Below are positions 1-8,244 of a stretch of 45,158 nucleotides of DNA, one piece after another; the first letter of the stretch is position 1; every line of letters begins with the position of its first letter. Below the pieces are notes generated by a model. It made no database searches. It was given only the letters and a program-made list of their open reading frames with translations, and was not told the origin of the DNA. The stretch is from Akkermansia sp. (lineage in GTDB: Bacteria > Verrucomicrobiota > Verrucomicrobiia > Verrucomicrobiales > Akkermansiaceae), in assembly GCA_017517385.1 (NCBI GenBank), contig JAFWZG010000058.1:1-45158 (forward strand), read 5' to 3'. Made by a program: the position numbers and the translations under genes.

Positions 1-139
1 AGGGTATCCGGCGAGGAGAGATAAAAGAGTTGCGGCAGGAACATTAGCTCCGGGACCAATCACACGCCGAGAAACCGCCGTATGCCATAAATGGCACGTA
101 CGGTGGTGTGAGAGGGGGACGAAAGTCCCCCTACTCAAT
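1..139 (+). mobile_element. 3' end of a group II intron (domains V and VI)
   Basis: The left edge holds the last part of a group II intron RNA; the rest, including any maturase gene, lies outside the window. Domain V is at 74-107. Domain VI is at 110-136: GAG (110-112) pairs with CUC (134-136), A113 pairs with U132, A133 is left as a bulged branch-point adenosine, and a seven-pair stem at 114-131 is closed by a GAAA tetraloop. The intron should end at about AAT 137-139. The CGC triad in domain V and the intergenic position suggest a bacterial class C (terminator-associated) intron, which is an inference. It runs toward the 3' end of the oppositely oriented trpS and stops about 25 bases short of it. 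Confidence 0.85.
74..107 (+). ncRNA. Group II intron domain V catalytic hairpin
   Basis: This is a 34-nt hairpin with the diagnostic domain V architecture. The lower stem 74-82 pairs with 99-107 and carries the CGC catalytic triad at 76-78. A two-base bulge (C97, G98) lies on the 3' side. The upper stem is 83-87/92-96, with a UAAA loop. Every expected pair forms, with one G-U wobble, so the ribozyme core looks undamaged here. Confidence 0.85.
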
Positions 140-164
140 TTGAAATGCTGTGGCAGGGAGGGGC

Positions 165-1139
165 TTAGTGCCATACCAGCCCCACGGCCTCGCGTACGCG
201 GGTGAGGGTGATGTTTGCCTCTTCTCTTGCGCGGGCTGCACCATCCGTAAGCACGCCTGTGACGTAGTCCGGATTTGCCACGAGCCACTCTCTCTTCTCG
301 CGAGCGGCACGGAAGTATTCCCAGTATGCTTCAAAGAGGTCCTTTTTGAACTGGCCGTAGCCTACTCCGCCGCGCTTGTGGGCGTCTACCATCTCATCGT
401 ACTGTTCAGCCGTTGCGAAAAGTTTGTAGAGAGCGAGAATGATGGAGCCTTCCGTGGGTTTCGGATCCTCCAGCGGCGTGGCATCCGTCACTACCTTTTT
501 GTTAATAATCTTACGCATGGGCTTTTCTTCGCCGAAGATGGGCAGGGTATTGCCATAGCTCTTGCTCATTTTCTGTCCGTCCAGACCGGGCACGATAGCC
601 GTTACCTCGTTAATGATGGGTTCCGGGAGTTTGAAAATATCACCGCCGAAGGCATCATTAATCTTACCGGCTAGGTCGCGGGTTACTTCCACATGCTGCT
701 TCTGATCCTTGCCTACGGGCACGGCGTCACTGTTGTACAAGAGAATGTCCGCGGCCATGAGGGCTGGATATGCAAAGAGTGCATGATTCGGAGAAAAGCC
801 CTTGGCAATCTTGTCCTTATAGGAATGACAGCGCTCTAGCAGGCCCATGGGACACACCGTGGAGAGAATCCAAGCGAGCTCATTTACTTCCGGTACAGCA
901 GATTGGGAGAAGATGATGGCCTTCTGCGGGTCCAGTCCGCAGGCGAGGAAATCAATGGCTAAATTAATGGTGTACTCACGCAGTTGTGCGGCGCTTGTCA
1001 TGGTGGTCATCGCGTGGTAATTAGCGATGAAGTAGAAAGCCTCACCTTTGTTCTGAAGCTCTACGGCTGATTTAATGGCACCGAAGTAATTGCCGATGTG
1101 GAGTTGACCGCTGGGTTGTAATCCTGTCAGGAATCGCAT
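165..1139 (-). CDS. trpS: Tryptophanyl-tRNA synthetase
   Basis: TrpS charges tRNA-Trp with tryptophan using ATP and acts in the cytoplasm as a dimer. The 324-residue protein has the usual length for bacterial TrpS. It carries both class I signatures: PSGQLHIGN (residues 9-17, the HIGH motif) and KMSKS (190-194). The domain between them, with its YKDK and NHALFAYPALMAADILLY segments, matches the family well. The start codon lies about 37 bases after the stop of the thioredoxin-like gene, so it is probably the last gene of a long minus-strand unit. There is no Shine-Dalgarno sequence before the ATG. The 3' end faces the incoming group II intron with no obvious terminator hairpin between them. 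Confidence 0.97.
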   Translation of the reverse strand: MRFLTGLQPSGQLHIGNYFGAIKSAVELQNKGEAFYFIANYHAMTTMTSAAQLREYTINLAIDFLACGLDPQKAIIFSQSAVPEVNELAWILSTVCPMGLLERCHSYKDKIAKGFSPNHALFAYPALMAADILLYNSDAVPVGKDQKQHVEVTRDLAGKINDAFGGDIFKLPEPIINEVTAIVPGLDGQKMSKSYGNTLPIFGEEKPMRKIINKKVVTDATPLEDPKPTEGSIILALYKLFATAEQYDEMVDAHKRGGVGYGQFKKDLFEAYWEYFRAAREKREWLVANPDYVTGVLTDGAARAREEANITLTRVREAVGLVWH

Positions 1140-1176
1140 GTTGGAATATGGGGATAGATATGTTTGTTAAAGAGAT

Positions 1177-1725
1177 TTACTCGCCGTTTTCGGAGAGTAC
1201 GTTGTGAATGAAATGGGTGAGTTCTTCGGGGGTACATGCCTCCTCAAGGGTGCGTAACTTCACACCTTCTGTATACAATATGGTGGTGGGAACTTTAGCG
1301 ATATTGAATTCCTGCGCCAGCACTGGGAATGTATCAGCATTCACTTCTACTACCTGAACGCCGCCTTTCTCTTGCTCTGCCATAGTTTGCAATGACTTAC
1401 GCATGGTTTCGCAGTGTGGGCACCACGGAGCAGTGAATACCAGTAGAAGGCTGCGCCCTGCCACGCCTGTCACTTGCCGGATATCTTCTCCCTTATATTC
1501 GCTAAAAAGCTCGAATCTGGGGGCTCCGGGCAGGCCGGTACTCACATCCAAATCTCTTCGGATGAGATTTTCCAAGGGTTCTCTGCGGGGGTTAGGCGCA
1601 GGCTTTGTTGCGGTAGTGAAGCGGGCTGCGCGGTCTGCCTGCAGAGAATCAGAATCATCACACCCGGTCAGCAGAATTAGTGCCGAGGTGCAGGTGAGCA
1701 GGATAATGCGCAGAGCCAATGACAT
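1177..1725 (-). CDS. Thioredoxin-fold lipoprotein
   Basis: This is a predicted membrane-anchored thiol-disulfide protein of 182 residues. The N-terminus is a lipoprotein signal peptide ending in LLTGC (Cys at about residue 22). The thioredoxin-like domain occupies about residues 65-180. It has the redox motif WCPHC, as in DsbA-like and thiol:disulfide interchange proteins, and the cis-proline loop is seen in KVPTTIL. The substrate is unknown; candidates are periplasmic disulfide reduction or isomerisation. It lies between an HU-like gene and trpS on the same strand. The ATG that begins the hydrophobic signal is the natural start. Confidence 0.85.
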   Translation of the reverse strand: MSLALRIILLTCTSALILLTGCDDSDSLQADRAARFTTATKPAPNPRREPLENLIRRDLDVSTGLPGAPRFELFSEYKGEDIRQVTGVAGRSLLLVFTAPWCPHCETMRKSLQTMAEQEKGGVQVVEVNADTFPVLAQEFNIAKVPTTILYTEGVKLRTLEEACTPEELTHFIHNVLSENGE

Positions 1726-1774
1726 GAGTCTATTTTCTATCTTATTGTGTTATCTGTGAAGTCTGTAGTGTGTC

Positions 1775-2059
1775 TTACCCTTGTTTTTTTGTAGGACGAG
1801 GAGTGGAAGAGGGCACAAAACGCAGAACTCTGCGTGCCGGGAGCACCATGGAGCGCCCGCTTCCCGGTAGCAGAAGCCGCCGCGGGGCTACTTTCTTCAT
1901 GCGGAAGCTGCCGAAGCGCGCTAATTTTACTTCACCATCTTCCCGGAGCCCGTCCTGAATGGCACGGATGACGGCTGATAATGCCAAATCCGCCGCGCTG
2001 TGGGTTGCTGTGCCGCCGAGTGCCTCTCGGATGAGTTCCAATAATTCTCGACGGTTCAT
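1775..2059 (-). CDS. HU/IHF-family DNA-binding protein
   Basis: This is a small basic protein of 94 residues with the HU/IHF layout. Two helices come first (RRELLELIREAL... and AADLALSAVIRAIQDGL), then the strand motif VKLARFGSF, then a flexible arm rich in Arg and Pro. HU-type proteins bend DNA and compact the nucleoid. The usual arm signature RNPxTG is degraded to LLLPGSG, so bending geometry or specificity may differ from standard HU; the arm proline survives. The start overlaps the stop of the upstream secreted-protein gene by four bases (ATGA), which suggests translational coupling. Confidence 0.8.
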   Translation of the reverse strand: MNRRELLELIREALGGTATHSAADLALSAVIRAIQDGLREDGEVKLARFGSFRMKKVAPRRLLLPGSGRSMVLPARRVLRFVPSSTPRPTKKQG

Positions 2060-2526
2060 TCTGCTGAAGAGTCGGGGCTGAGGAAGACGGGGAAGTATTT
2101 TGTGCGGCAGAACTCGCGGGAGGTGATGAGACCGGTGCTGCGGCAGCTGATATAACTGGCCGCATATTGCTCTTGGAGCTCATGGAAGCGGCGGCTGCGC
2201 TCGGGGGCATTCCGCAGGATTCTCTGTACCTCATTTATTGTATCCGGGTTGTTGGCGATATGGTTGATGGCGAGGTTTAAGCGGCTGTGCAGAGCTTCTA
2301 TCGTTTGAGCTGCTGCCGCCGCGCTTTCGGCGTCCTGCACGCTGTCCTGCAGGGGAATAAGCTCGGAGTAGATGATGGTCAGCAGATTGAGGTAAAGCTC
2401 AGCATGTTCCCGGGGGCTAAGTAATTCGTACGGAGTAACATCGCTGGGGGGTAGTTCATTAGCCGTAAGCGTCTGCAGAAGACTGAGGCTAAGCAGGGCG
2501 GATAAGGTAAAGTTACGCAATTTCAT
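2056..2526 (-). CDS. Small secreted helical protein of unknown function
   Basis: I do not recognise this 156-residue protein. It begins with a Sec signal peptide (basic MKLRN, hydrophobic run, likely cleavage after TLTA). The mature part is predicted to be mostly helical and rich in Ala, Glu and Leu, with two Cys near the C-terminus. That points to a periplasmic protein. It follows the YugP-type protease gene by 27 bases and overlaps the HU-like gene by four, so it is part of the same transcription unit. No function can be assigned from the sequence. Confidence 0.7.
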   Translation of the reverse strand: MKLRNFTLSALLSLSLLQTLTANELPPSDVTPYELLSPREHAELYLNLLTIIYSELIPLQDSVQDAESAAAAAQTIEALHSRLNLAINHIANNPDTINEVQRILRNAPERSRRFHELQEQYAASYISCRSTGLITSREFCRTKYFPVFLSPDSSAE

Positions 2527-2553
2527 GGGGGATATTGAGGTGGGGTGGATGTG

Positions 2554-3345
2554 TTATTCGCGGCTGCGGGCATTCAGCAGCATCAGCGCGTAATAGACAA
2601 GCATGGCGATGGAGGAGAGTGCGGCTGCCACATACGTCATGGCGGCCCAGCGCAGGGCTGTGCCTGCCTGTCCGTGCATGGCTCTGCTGGCAAGTCCGGA
2701 TTGTTCCATCCATGCGAGGGCTCTGCGGGAGGCATCGAACTCCACAGGCAGAGTTACTAGCGCAAACAGAGTTGTGGTGGCGAATAGTGCTAACCCAATC
2801 CACGCTACTGTAGTGCCGGTGCCGGACGCCACCAGTATGAGGCCAATCATCAGGACAAACTGGCCGAGGCGTGAGCCTATGTTTACCAAAGGCACCAGTT
2901 CACTGCGCATCTTGAGCCAGGCGTAGCCCTGTGCGTGTTGTATGGCGTGGCCGCATTCATGTGCTGCTACAGCCATGGCTGCCACTGTAGCCTCTGCATA
3001 TACTGAATCACTCAGATTTACTGTACGGTTGGCGGGGTTATAATGGTCTGTAAGGGCGCCCGGGGTGTGCGTTACCTGTACATCATGCAACCCGTACTGT
3101 GCCAGCATGCGGCGGGCTACCTGCGCTCCTGTGAGCGGGGCACTTGTGGTGGAGAACTCTCGCATGCTTGCTCGCATGCGGCTTTGTACGATGCCGCCTA
3201 TGAGGCCTGCGAGCAGAATGAGCCCAAGGCCTATAAGCGTAGCACCTCCATACATCCCCATGTGAGCACTGCCGGGGATGTAGCCGGTGTTTTCTGTGTA
3301 ATATGTGGCGTATTGTGCCAGTGTGGTGATGAAAAACTCAGTCAT
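2554..3345 (-). CDS. YugP-type neutral zinc metallopeptidase (membrane)
   Basis: This is a membrane-embedded zinc protease of the YugP family (Zn_peptidase_2), 263 residues, close to the usual size. It has one transmembrane helix near residues 33-52, then a cytoplasmic or surface domain with the zincin motif HECGHAIQH, where two His bind zinc and Glu is the base. Two or three further hydrophobic helices follow (FVLMIGLILVASG, WIGLALFATTTLFALVTLP, and one near the C-terminus). The family's physiological substrates are not established. A TATACT box on the minus strand at 3363-3368 could be its -10 element, but no good -35 is visible. Confidence 0.88.
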   Translation of the reverse strand: MTEFFITTLAQYATYYTENTGYIPGSAHMGMYGGATLIGLGLILLAGLIGGIVQSRMRASMREFSTTSAPLTGAQVARRMLAQYGLHDVQVTHTPGALTDHYNPANRTVNLSDSVYAEATVAAMAVAAHECGHAIQHAQGYAWLKMRSELVPLVNIGSRLGQFVLMIGLILVASGTGTTVAWIGLALFATTTLFALVTLPVEFDASRRALAWMEQSGLASRAMHGQAGTALRWAAMTYVAAALSSIAMLVYYALMLLNARSRE

Positions 3346-3443
3346 TGTAATCTTCAGAGGTTAGTATACATCTTAGACGCATGAAAAGCCACTCTTGTTT
3401 ACGTGTGTAGGGTAGAAATATGAATGAGAGGATGAAATAACAT

Positions 3444-4364
3444 TTATTCGTTATTATTTGCCAGTGGTAGCACGTTTGCTCGGAGGTGGGGAACCCCGAT
3501 TCTGCGAATGGGGGAGCCGGTGAAGAGCTGTTCAAACTCCTCAGGCTTTAGTTCTGAGAGGGCTTGCGGGCTGAGTTTGCTCAGTGGTGCCGGCATAAGC
3601 AGGTGTGGGTCAATGGTGGGGCGGGGGGCTCCCGGGCGCTGGTGGTTCCAAGGGCACGCCTGTTGGCAGGCATCACAGCCGTATATGCGTTCCCCTTGTG
3701 CGGCGCGGATATTGTTCGGCATTTCTTCCTTAGCCTCTATGGTCCAGTAGGACAGGCAGAGGCGGGCGTCACAGGAGCCGTTACGGAGGGCTGCTGTGGG
3801 GCATGCCTGTTCGCAGCGGTAGCAATTTCCGCAGCGGTTCGGCATGGGCGTATCATATGGCAGTTCCAGTGTGGTGAGTATACTGGCTAGAAAGCAGTAT
3901 GAACCGCCTTTTGGGCGGATGAGTAGCCCATTACGCCCTATCCATCCCAGCCCGGCTCGTGCCGCAAAAAATCGCTCACTCACAGGACCGGAATCCGTAA
4001 AACAGCGCTGTGTGCCTCCGTAGAAACTCAGCGTTTCATCTAAATCTGCCAGCTTGCCGGCTAGAAGTTTGTGGTAATCGTCACCTTGGGCGTAACGGGC
4101 TATGTTACCCGGTGCGCAACGGGAATCTTCCCTGCTGTATTCATAGGTGAGGATGATGACACTTTTGACGCCCTTCAGCACCAGCTCAGGGTTTAGGCGA
4201 GCCGGTAGGTGGCGTAGCATCCATTCCATGCCGGCATGCTGTCCCTCTGCAAGCCAGCTTTGCAAGTGCTCTCCCTGCGGTGCATCAGCGGGCGCCACGC
4301 CGATTGCTGAGAAACCTAGGGCTTGTGCCGCATATTCCACGGCCCGGCGGGCAGCATTCATCAT
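3444..4364 (-). CDS. queG: Epoxyqueuosine reductase
   Basis: QueG performs the last step of queuosine tRNA modification, reducing epoxyqueuosine with cobalamin and two [4Fe-4S] clusters. The 306-residue protein shows both ferredoxin-like cluster motifs, CGNCYRCEQACP and GCDACQQACPWN, plus the family segments GLGWIGRNGLL and SYCFLASILT. It lacks the long C-terminal HEAT-like extension of E. coli QueG (about 379 residues); short forms are common. Its start overlaps the stop of the Sel1-repeat gene (ATGA). An AGGAGG-like stretch lies about 13 bases upstream, one of very few Shine-Dalgarno-like sequences in the window. No other queuosine gene is nearby. Confidence 0.95.
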   Translation of the reverse strand: MMNAARRAVEYAAQALGFSAIGVAPADAPQGEHLQSWLAEGQHAGMEWMLRHLPARLNPELVLKGVKSVIILTYEYSREDSRCAPGNIARYAQGDDYHKLLAGKLADLDETLSFYGGTQRCFTDSGPVSERFFAARAGLGWIGRNGLLIRPKGGSYCFLASILTTLELPYDTPMPNRCGNCYRCEQACPTAALRNGSCDARLCLSYWTIEAKEEMPNNIRAAQGERIYGCDACQQACPWNHQRPGAPRPTIDPHLLMPAPLSKLSPQALSELKPEEFEQLFTGSPIRRIGVPHLRANVLPLANNNE

Positions 4365-5329
4365 GGCCGTTGCTGAGCCCTCCTTTCACGGGCGCGAAAA
4401 GGAGCTGTAAGCCAGCGCTTAACGCGGGGTGAGACCGGGAGTGTTTCAATAACACGAGTGGCCGCGTGGTTTACTCGGAGGTCATGAGGTGTGCCAGTTT
4501 CCAGCTCTGCGCGGATGTAGGCTAGGCGCTGCATGTTGGCTGAGGCCTCTCGATTACCTAAATCTGCAGCCTTTTTATAAAGTTGCAGAGCCATGCCGAG
4601 ATTTCTGGTGGTGGCAATTCCTCGCTCGTACATGGCCGCGAGATTATTGATGGCCCGGGGGTCTTTTACGCGTTCTCCCAGCTCGTAGCATTCGAAGGCG
4701 AGGTGGGGCAGGGGGCGCGGTAGCCCGAGGCCTCGCATGTAGATGTGACCGAGATAGAAGAAAACGTTGGGCGTGTGAGGATCTTGCTTTGCTTGCGCTA
4801 GGAGTAGCTGGAGTGCTCTGCGGGGATTGCTGTATGGCCGGCGGGTATCCATCAGGTAACGGGCCAGTTCTGCGCGGGCTCGTCCTACACCGGCATTTGC
4901 CGCCTTGAGCATCCACTGTACAGCCTCGCGCTCAGATTTTTCACGCCCGTAGCCATTTTCACAGTATAAGGCGTAGCGGAACATGCCTTCATTCTGTACG
5001 CGGGCGGACTCCGGGTGTTCGGGGTTGAGCTGTAGTTCTTTCGTGGCGAGGGTTCGGGCGAGTTCTGCTGCCTTTTGCGGCTGTGGTGATAGGCCTTTTC
5101 TTCGGCCTTCATATACATCCAGAAGCAGGGCTGCCGCAAGGGGATGGCCCCACTGTGTACAGCGCTCCAGCATGGCTGTTACTCCGTGCACGTTACTGAT
5201 ATTCGGGTCATCCAGTATGTAGGCAGCACGTGTGTACATGCCCTCCAAATCACGTGGGCGGGAGTCGGTCGGCCCATTTTCCTGAGCCATGCTCAGGGGG
5301 GATGCCGCTAGCAGCATGGCTATAAGCAT
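4361..5329 (-). CDS. Secreted Sel1-repeat (TPR-like) protein
   Basis: This 322-residue exported protein is built from Sel1-type alpha-alpha repeats, which form scaffolds for protein-protein contacts. The N-terminal hydrophobic stretch MLIAMLLAASPLSMAQ is a signal peptide. At least five repeat units follow, seen in segments such as AVQWMLKAANAGVGRARAELA, AFECYELGERVKDPRAINNLA and ALQLYKKAADLGNREA. I placed the start at this ATG, where the signal peptide begins. A longer open frame extends upstream into the prepilin peptidase gene, but the extra 40 residues look like out-of-frame noise. Partners are unknown. Confidence 0.8.
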   Translation of the reverse strand: MLIAMLLAASPLSMAQENGPTDSRPRDLEGMYTRAAYILDDPNISNVHGVTAMLERCTQWGHPLAAALLLDVYEGRRKGLSPQPQKAAELARTLATKELQLNPEHPESARVQNEGMFRYALYCENGYGREKSEREAVQWMLKAANAGVGRARAELARYLMDTRRPYSNPRRALQLLLAQAKQDPHTPNVFFYLGHIYMRGLGLPRPLPHLAFECYELGERVKDPRAINNLAAMYERGIATTRNLGMALQLYKKAADLGNREASANMQRLAYIRAELETGTPHDLRVNHAATRVIETLPVSPRVKRWLTAPFRARERRAQQRP

Positions 5330-5345
5330 GCCGATTCTATGGTAT

Positions 5346-6470
5346 TTAGTTCTCAAGACTGCTAAGGTAATAAGTGATGAGTTGCTGGCCAAAGAATATG
5401 TAGATGAAGGCGCCGGTGATGAATGCAGGCCCGAAGGGCATGGGTTCACCCCGCTTTATTTTGGTGATGATAGCTTGTGCGATGCCCACAAAACTGCCTG
5501 CTACAAGAGCGAAAAGCACGCCTTGCCAGCCACAGAGAGTGCCAATAGCTAGCGCAATGTGAGCGTCTCCGCTGCCCATGGCCTCGCGTCGCGTGGTCAG
5601 GCCATGGCAGATGCCACTGAGTTTTTCGTATTCTTCCAGTTCCAGTACGGAGCCGTCTGCTAGAGTCGCGGTGGTAGTGCTAAAGGTGATATCCCCTTGT
5701 TTTTTTTCTGCGGCTGAGATGGTGGCATTTTTCAGGCACACGGTATTAGCTGCTTCCATGAAAAGCTCACTCCACAGGTAGGTGTCTTCGCCAATCTTGA
5801 GCTCGAGGTCATCTCCGGCTTGGGCAAGACTCCATTGCCGGGCGGATTCAAACTCCTGCGTTTTCCCGCCGAAGAGCAAGCGCCCCAACAGGGCTACCAG
5901 CTTTAGCAGCAGAAAGGCACAGATGCCGCCACACAGGCTCCACATAAGGCCTTCACCCGCTGTGATGGAAATGGCATCTGCCAGCCATGGTGCAAAAAGA
6001 GCGGTCAGGACGCCGGCGGCCGCTGCGCTGTTTGTTAGCACCGGCAGTACCACCATGTGTTCCCGATCAATGAAGAATACCGCTATCATGATTGAGGCCC
6101 ATACGCACAGCAATATCTGGGCGGGAAGTGGTTCAGCGTAAAATCTCCATGCCAGTGCGCCGAACAGTACAGCCGTGCCTAACTCTACCAGACAATAACG
6201 CGGCGAGATTGGCTTTTTGCAGCAGGCACTTTTCCCTCTGAGCATTAGCCAGCTGATGACGGGGATGTTCAGGTACCATGGTATCGCCTGCTTACACTCC
6301 GGGCAGAAGGAGCGGCGAGGCTCGTTTACACTCAGGCCGAGAGGGAGGCGGTAGATGACCACGTTCAGAAAGGAGCCCACACAGGCCCCGAACATCGCAA
6401 AACACAGCGGCAGCAGCCACGGCGTTTCTTCACTGATGCTCAGCGTCAGCTCGTTCAGTATCTCAAGCAT
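5346..6470 (-). CDS. Prepilin peptidase (A24 family) with an inserted domain
   Basis: This polytopic inner-membrane enzyme cleaves and methylates type IV prepilins or pseudopilins. The N-terminal domain has GSFLNVVIYRLP and a zinc-binding set (C56, C59, C83, C84) typical of methylating enzymes. The catalytic aspartates are D135 (in FFID) and D302 in GSGD (the GxGD motif). Between them lies an unusual soluble insertion at about residues 203-297, which brings the length to 374 against about 250-290 for most relatives. No pilin genes are nearby. Its stop lies 17 bases before the Sel1-repeat start, and it follows the 6493-7185 gene by 22 bases. Confidence 0.93.
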   Translation of the reverse strand: MLEILNELTLSISEETPWLLPLCFAMFGACVGSFLNVVIYRLPLGLSVNEPRRSFCPECKQAIPWYLNIPVISWLMLRGKSACCKKPISPRYCLVELGTAVLFGALAWRFYAEPLPAQILLCVWASIMIAVFFIDREHMVVLPVLTNSAAAAGVLTALFAPWLADAISITAGEGLMWSLCGGICAFLLLKLVALLGRLLFGGKTQEFESARQWSLAQAGDDLELKIGEDTYLWSELFMEAANTVCLKNATISAAEKKQGDITFSTTTATLADGSVLELEEYEKLSGICHGLTTRREAMGSGDAHIALAIGTLCGWQGVLFALVAGSFVGIAQAIITKIKRGEPMPFGPAFITGAFIYIFFGQQLITYYLSSLEN

Positions 6471-6492
6471 GAGCTTATTCTAGCATACTTCT

Positions 6493-7185
6493 TCAGCGCT
6501 GAAAAGCTCTTTCCTCTGCCATGTTTTTTTGCACTTTGGGCTTTCGCGGCGATAGGCTCAGGGAGATGAGGCCGAAGAGCGCCAGCACACCTCCGGCAAG
6601 GGCCGCCATGGTAACGGGGCTCATCGAGGGCGGGGCTATTTCAATATAGAGGTTTTGAAGTTTTGCCTGATTGGCAATGCTGATTTTTTCTGCGTCCAGA
6701 GCTGTGCCGTTCAGGATGATGACGTCTGAGTTGAAGCAGCATTCGTGGTCAAGGGTAATAGTGGTATTTCTGCCATCACAGTCAATGCATACCTCAACTC
6801 CGGCGCTGATGTGGCAGTGCGCTTCCTCAATGTCCGTAGAGTGGCCGGTCCACATTACAGGTAAGCAACCGGGCTCGGCTGAATAGTATAAAGTGCCATG
6901 GTTGGGTTCTGTAGTATAGGCGCCGTTATCCTTCAATTCGCTGCTGTTTTGTGTATTGAGACCCCAGAGGCTTTGCATCATGTTAACGAGATAGTAATTA
7001 TCCGTTAGGCGTAGGCCTGCCGCATTTTCCGGAATATCTGTTATATTGAAGCGTATTTTATAGGTGCAGCCGGGTTCGTACCCGGCCATTCTCAGCGGCT
7101 CTGTCAGTGCAGGGGTGAACTCATCCGGCGTATTTGCTGTAGCCAGCCCGGCGAGGACAAGAAGTGTGAAAATGATTTTTTTCAT
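6493..7185 (-). CDS. Secreted protein with C-terminal membrane anchor, unknown function
   Basis: This 230-residue protein is not recognised. It starts with a clear signal peptide (MKKIIFTLLVLAGLATA). A probably beta-rich extracytoplasmic domain follows, with several cysteines (CHISAGVEVCIDCDG, ECCFNSD). It ends with one hydrophobic helix (about residues 190-209, MAALAGGVLALFGLISLSL) and a basic tail. That end resembles a sortase or exosortase-type anchor, but I see no PEP or LPxTG signature. It heads the unit containing the prepilin peptidase, so it could be an envelope or pilus-related protein; this is a guess from position only. Confidence 0.72.
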   Translation of the reverse strand: MKKIIFTLLVLAGLATANTPDEFTPALTEPLRMAGYEPGCTYKIRFNITDIPENAAGLRLTDNYYLVNMMQSLWGLNTQNSSELKDNGAYTTEPNHGTLYYSAEPGCLPVMWTGHSTDIEEAHCHISAGVEVCIDCDGRNTTITLDHECCFNSDVIILNGTALDAEKISIANQAKLQNLYIEIAPPSMSPVTMAALAGGVLALFGLISLSLSPRKPKVQKNMAEERAFQR

Positions 7186-7221
7186 GCTTCGTTCAGATGT
7201 TATTGCTCATTATCTTGTACC

Positions 7222-7250
7222 AGTATACGCTCTGGTGTATTACTTGTCTA
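7222..7250 (-). promoter_or_regulatory. Sigma-70-type promoter for the 7185 gene
   Basis: On the minus strand a -35 TAGACA (7245-7250) is separated by 17 bases from a consensus-like -10 TATACT (7222-7227). The predicted start is near 7215, leaving about 30 bases of leader before the ATG. It is divergent from the plus-strand promoter at 7271-7299. Confidence 0.6.
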
Positions 7251-7270
7251 GCGAAAATCAGAAAAAACTC

Positions 7271-7299
7271 TTGCCAAATGGTGCTGATGCCTGTATGCT
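7271..7299 (+). promoter_or_regulatory. Promoter giving a leaderless sugar-isomerase mRNA
   Basis: TTGCCA (7271-7276), a 17-base spacer and TATGCT (7294-7299). The -10 box ends six bases before the GTG start at 7306, so transcription should begin at or next to the start codon. Confidence 0.65.
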
Positions 7300-7305
7300 G
7301 ACGCC

Positions 7306-8244
7306 GTGAATGTTTTTTCCACCTGCTGGAACAGTTCCCGCCACAAGGATGGCGGTGCTATGTGTGATGAGATTCGAGAGATGGGGTTTGAGTCCATTGA
7401 AGCGTCTCATGGGCTTTCTCTGTCGCTGATGCCTGGTTTGATGCAGGCGGTTGATGAAAAGCGCATACGGGTGATGGGGGTGCATAATTTCTGCCCGGCT
7501 CCCATTGATATTCAGGGTGACGCACCGGACGCTTACCGTTTTACCTCTCACCGCGTGGAGGATAGGGAGCGCGCTATGAGGCTGAGCATGGAGACCTTGC
7601 TTGTGGCGGCTCGTTTGGATGCTCGCTATGTGGTACTTCATATGGGTGAGGTGGAGCTATTTCGGGGGCATGAATGCACGCGTAAGCTGCAGAGGATGGT
7701 GCGCCAAGGCTATGTCGGTACGCAGGAATATGCCCGCGTGAAAGGCGAGTATGTGCGCCGCCGCATGAAGATAGCTCCGCTTTATCTAGCCCGAGCACGG
7801 GAAGCCTTGTACAAGCTGGCAGAGAAGGCCAAAGAGCTGAACTTGGTGCTTGGTGTGGAGGGACGCAGTCATTTTGAGCAGGTGCCCGGAGAGCTGGAGA
7901 TGCCGCAGCTGCTGGCAGAGTTCGCTGATAATCCACATGTGCGCTATTGGCACGATTTCGGGCATATTCAGCGCAAGCATAATCTGCTGCTGTTGAATCA
8001 TGACCGCTATCTGAGCGGCCTGAAGCCGTATATTTTCGGCGCGCATGTGAATGATGTGCAGTGGCCGCAGCGGGACCACCGAGCCCCGTTCCAAGGTGGT
8101 GATGTGGATTTTGATACTCTGCTGCCAAAGTATTTCACTCAGGCCATGCCGCTCACGTGGGAGCTATCTTCCTCTGTAACTCGTGAGGCTATTCTGGAGG
8201 CTAAAACCCGTTGGGATGCTCTGCACGCTACTCTGCCTTTGTAA
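7306..8244 (+). CDS. Sugar phosphate isomerase/epimerase (xylose isomerase-like TIM barrel)
   Basis: This 312-residue protein is of the AP-endonuclease-2/xylose isomerase-like TIM-barrel superfamily, whose members isomerise or epimerise sugars and related polyols with a divalent metal. Likely metal-site segments are GVEGRSHFEQ, YWHDFGHIQ, GAHVND and the late WELSSS, in the order expected for the barrel. The substrate cannot be read from the sequence. The start is GTG, chosen because the protein matches from its first residues (NVFSTCWNS) and because the promoter ends just upstream. The stop TAA shares a base with the next gene's ATG. Confidence 0.8.
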   Translation: MNVFSTCWNSSRHKDGGAMCDEIREMGFESIEASHGLSLSLMPGLMQAVDEKRIRVMGVHNFCPAPIDIQGDAPDAYRFTSHRVEDRERAMRLSMETLLVAARLDARYVVLHMGEVELFRGHECTRKLQRMVRQGYVGTQEYARVKGEYVRRRMKIAPLYLARAREALYKLAEKAKELNLVLGVEGRSHFEQVPGELEMPQLLAEFADNPHVRYWHDFGHIQRKHNLLLLNHDRYLSGLKPYIFGAHVNDVQWPQRDHRAPFQGGDVDFDTLLPKYFTQAMPLTWELSSSVTREAILEAKTRWDALHATLPL

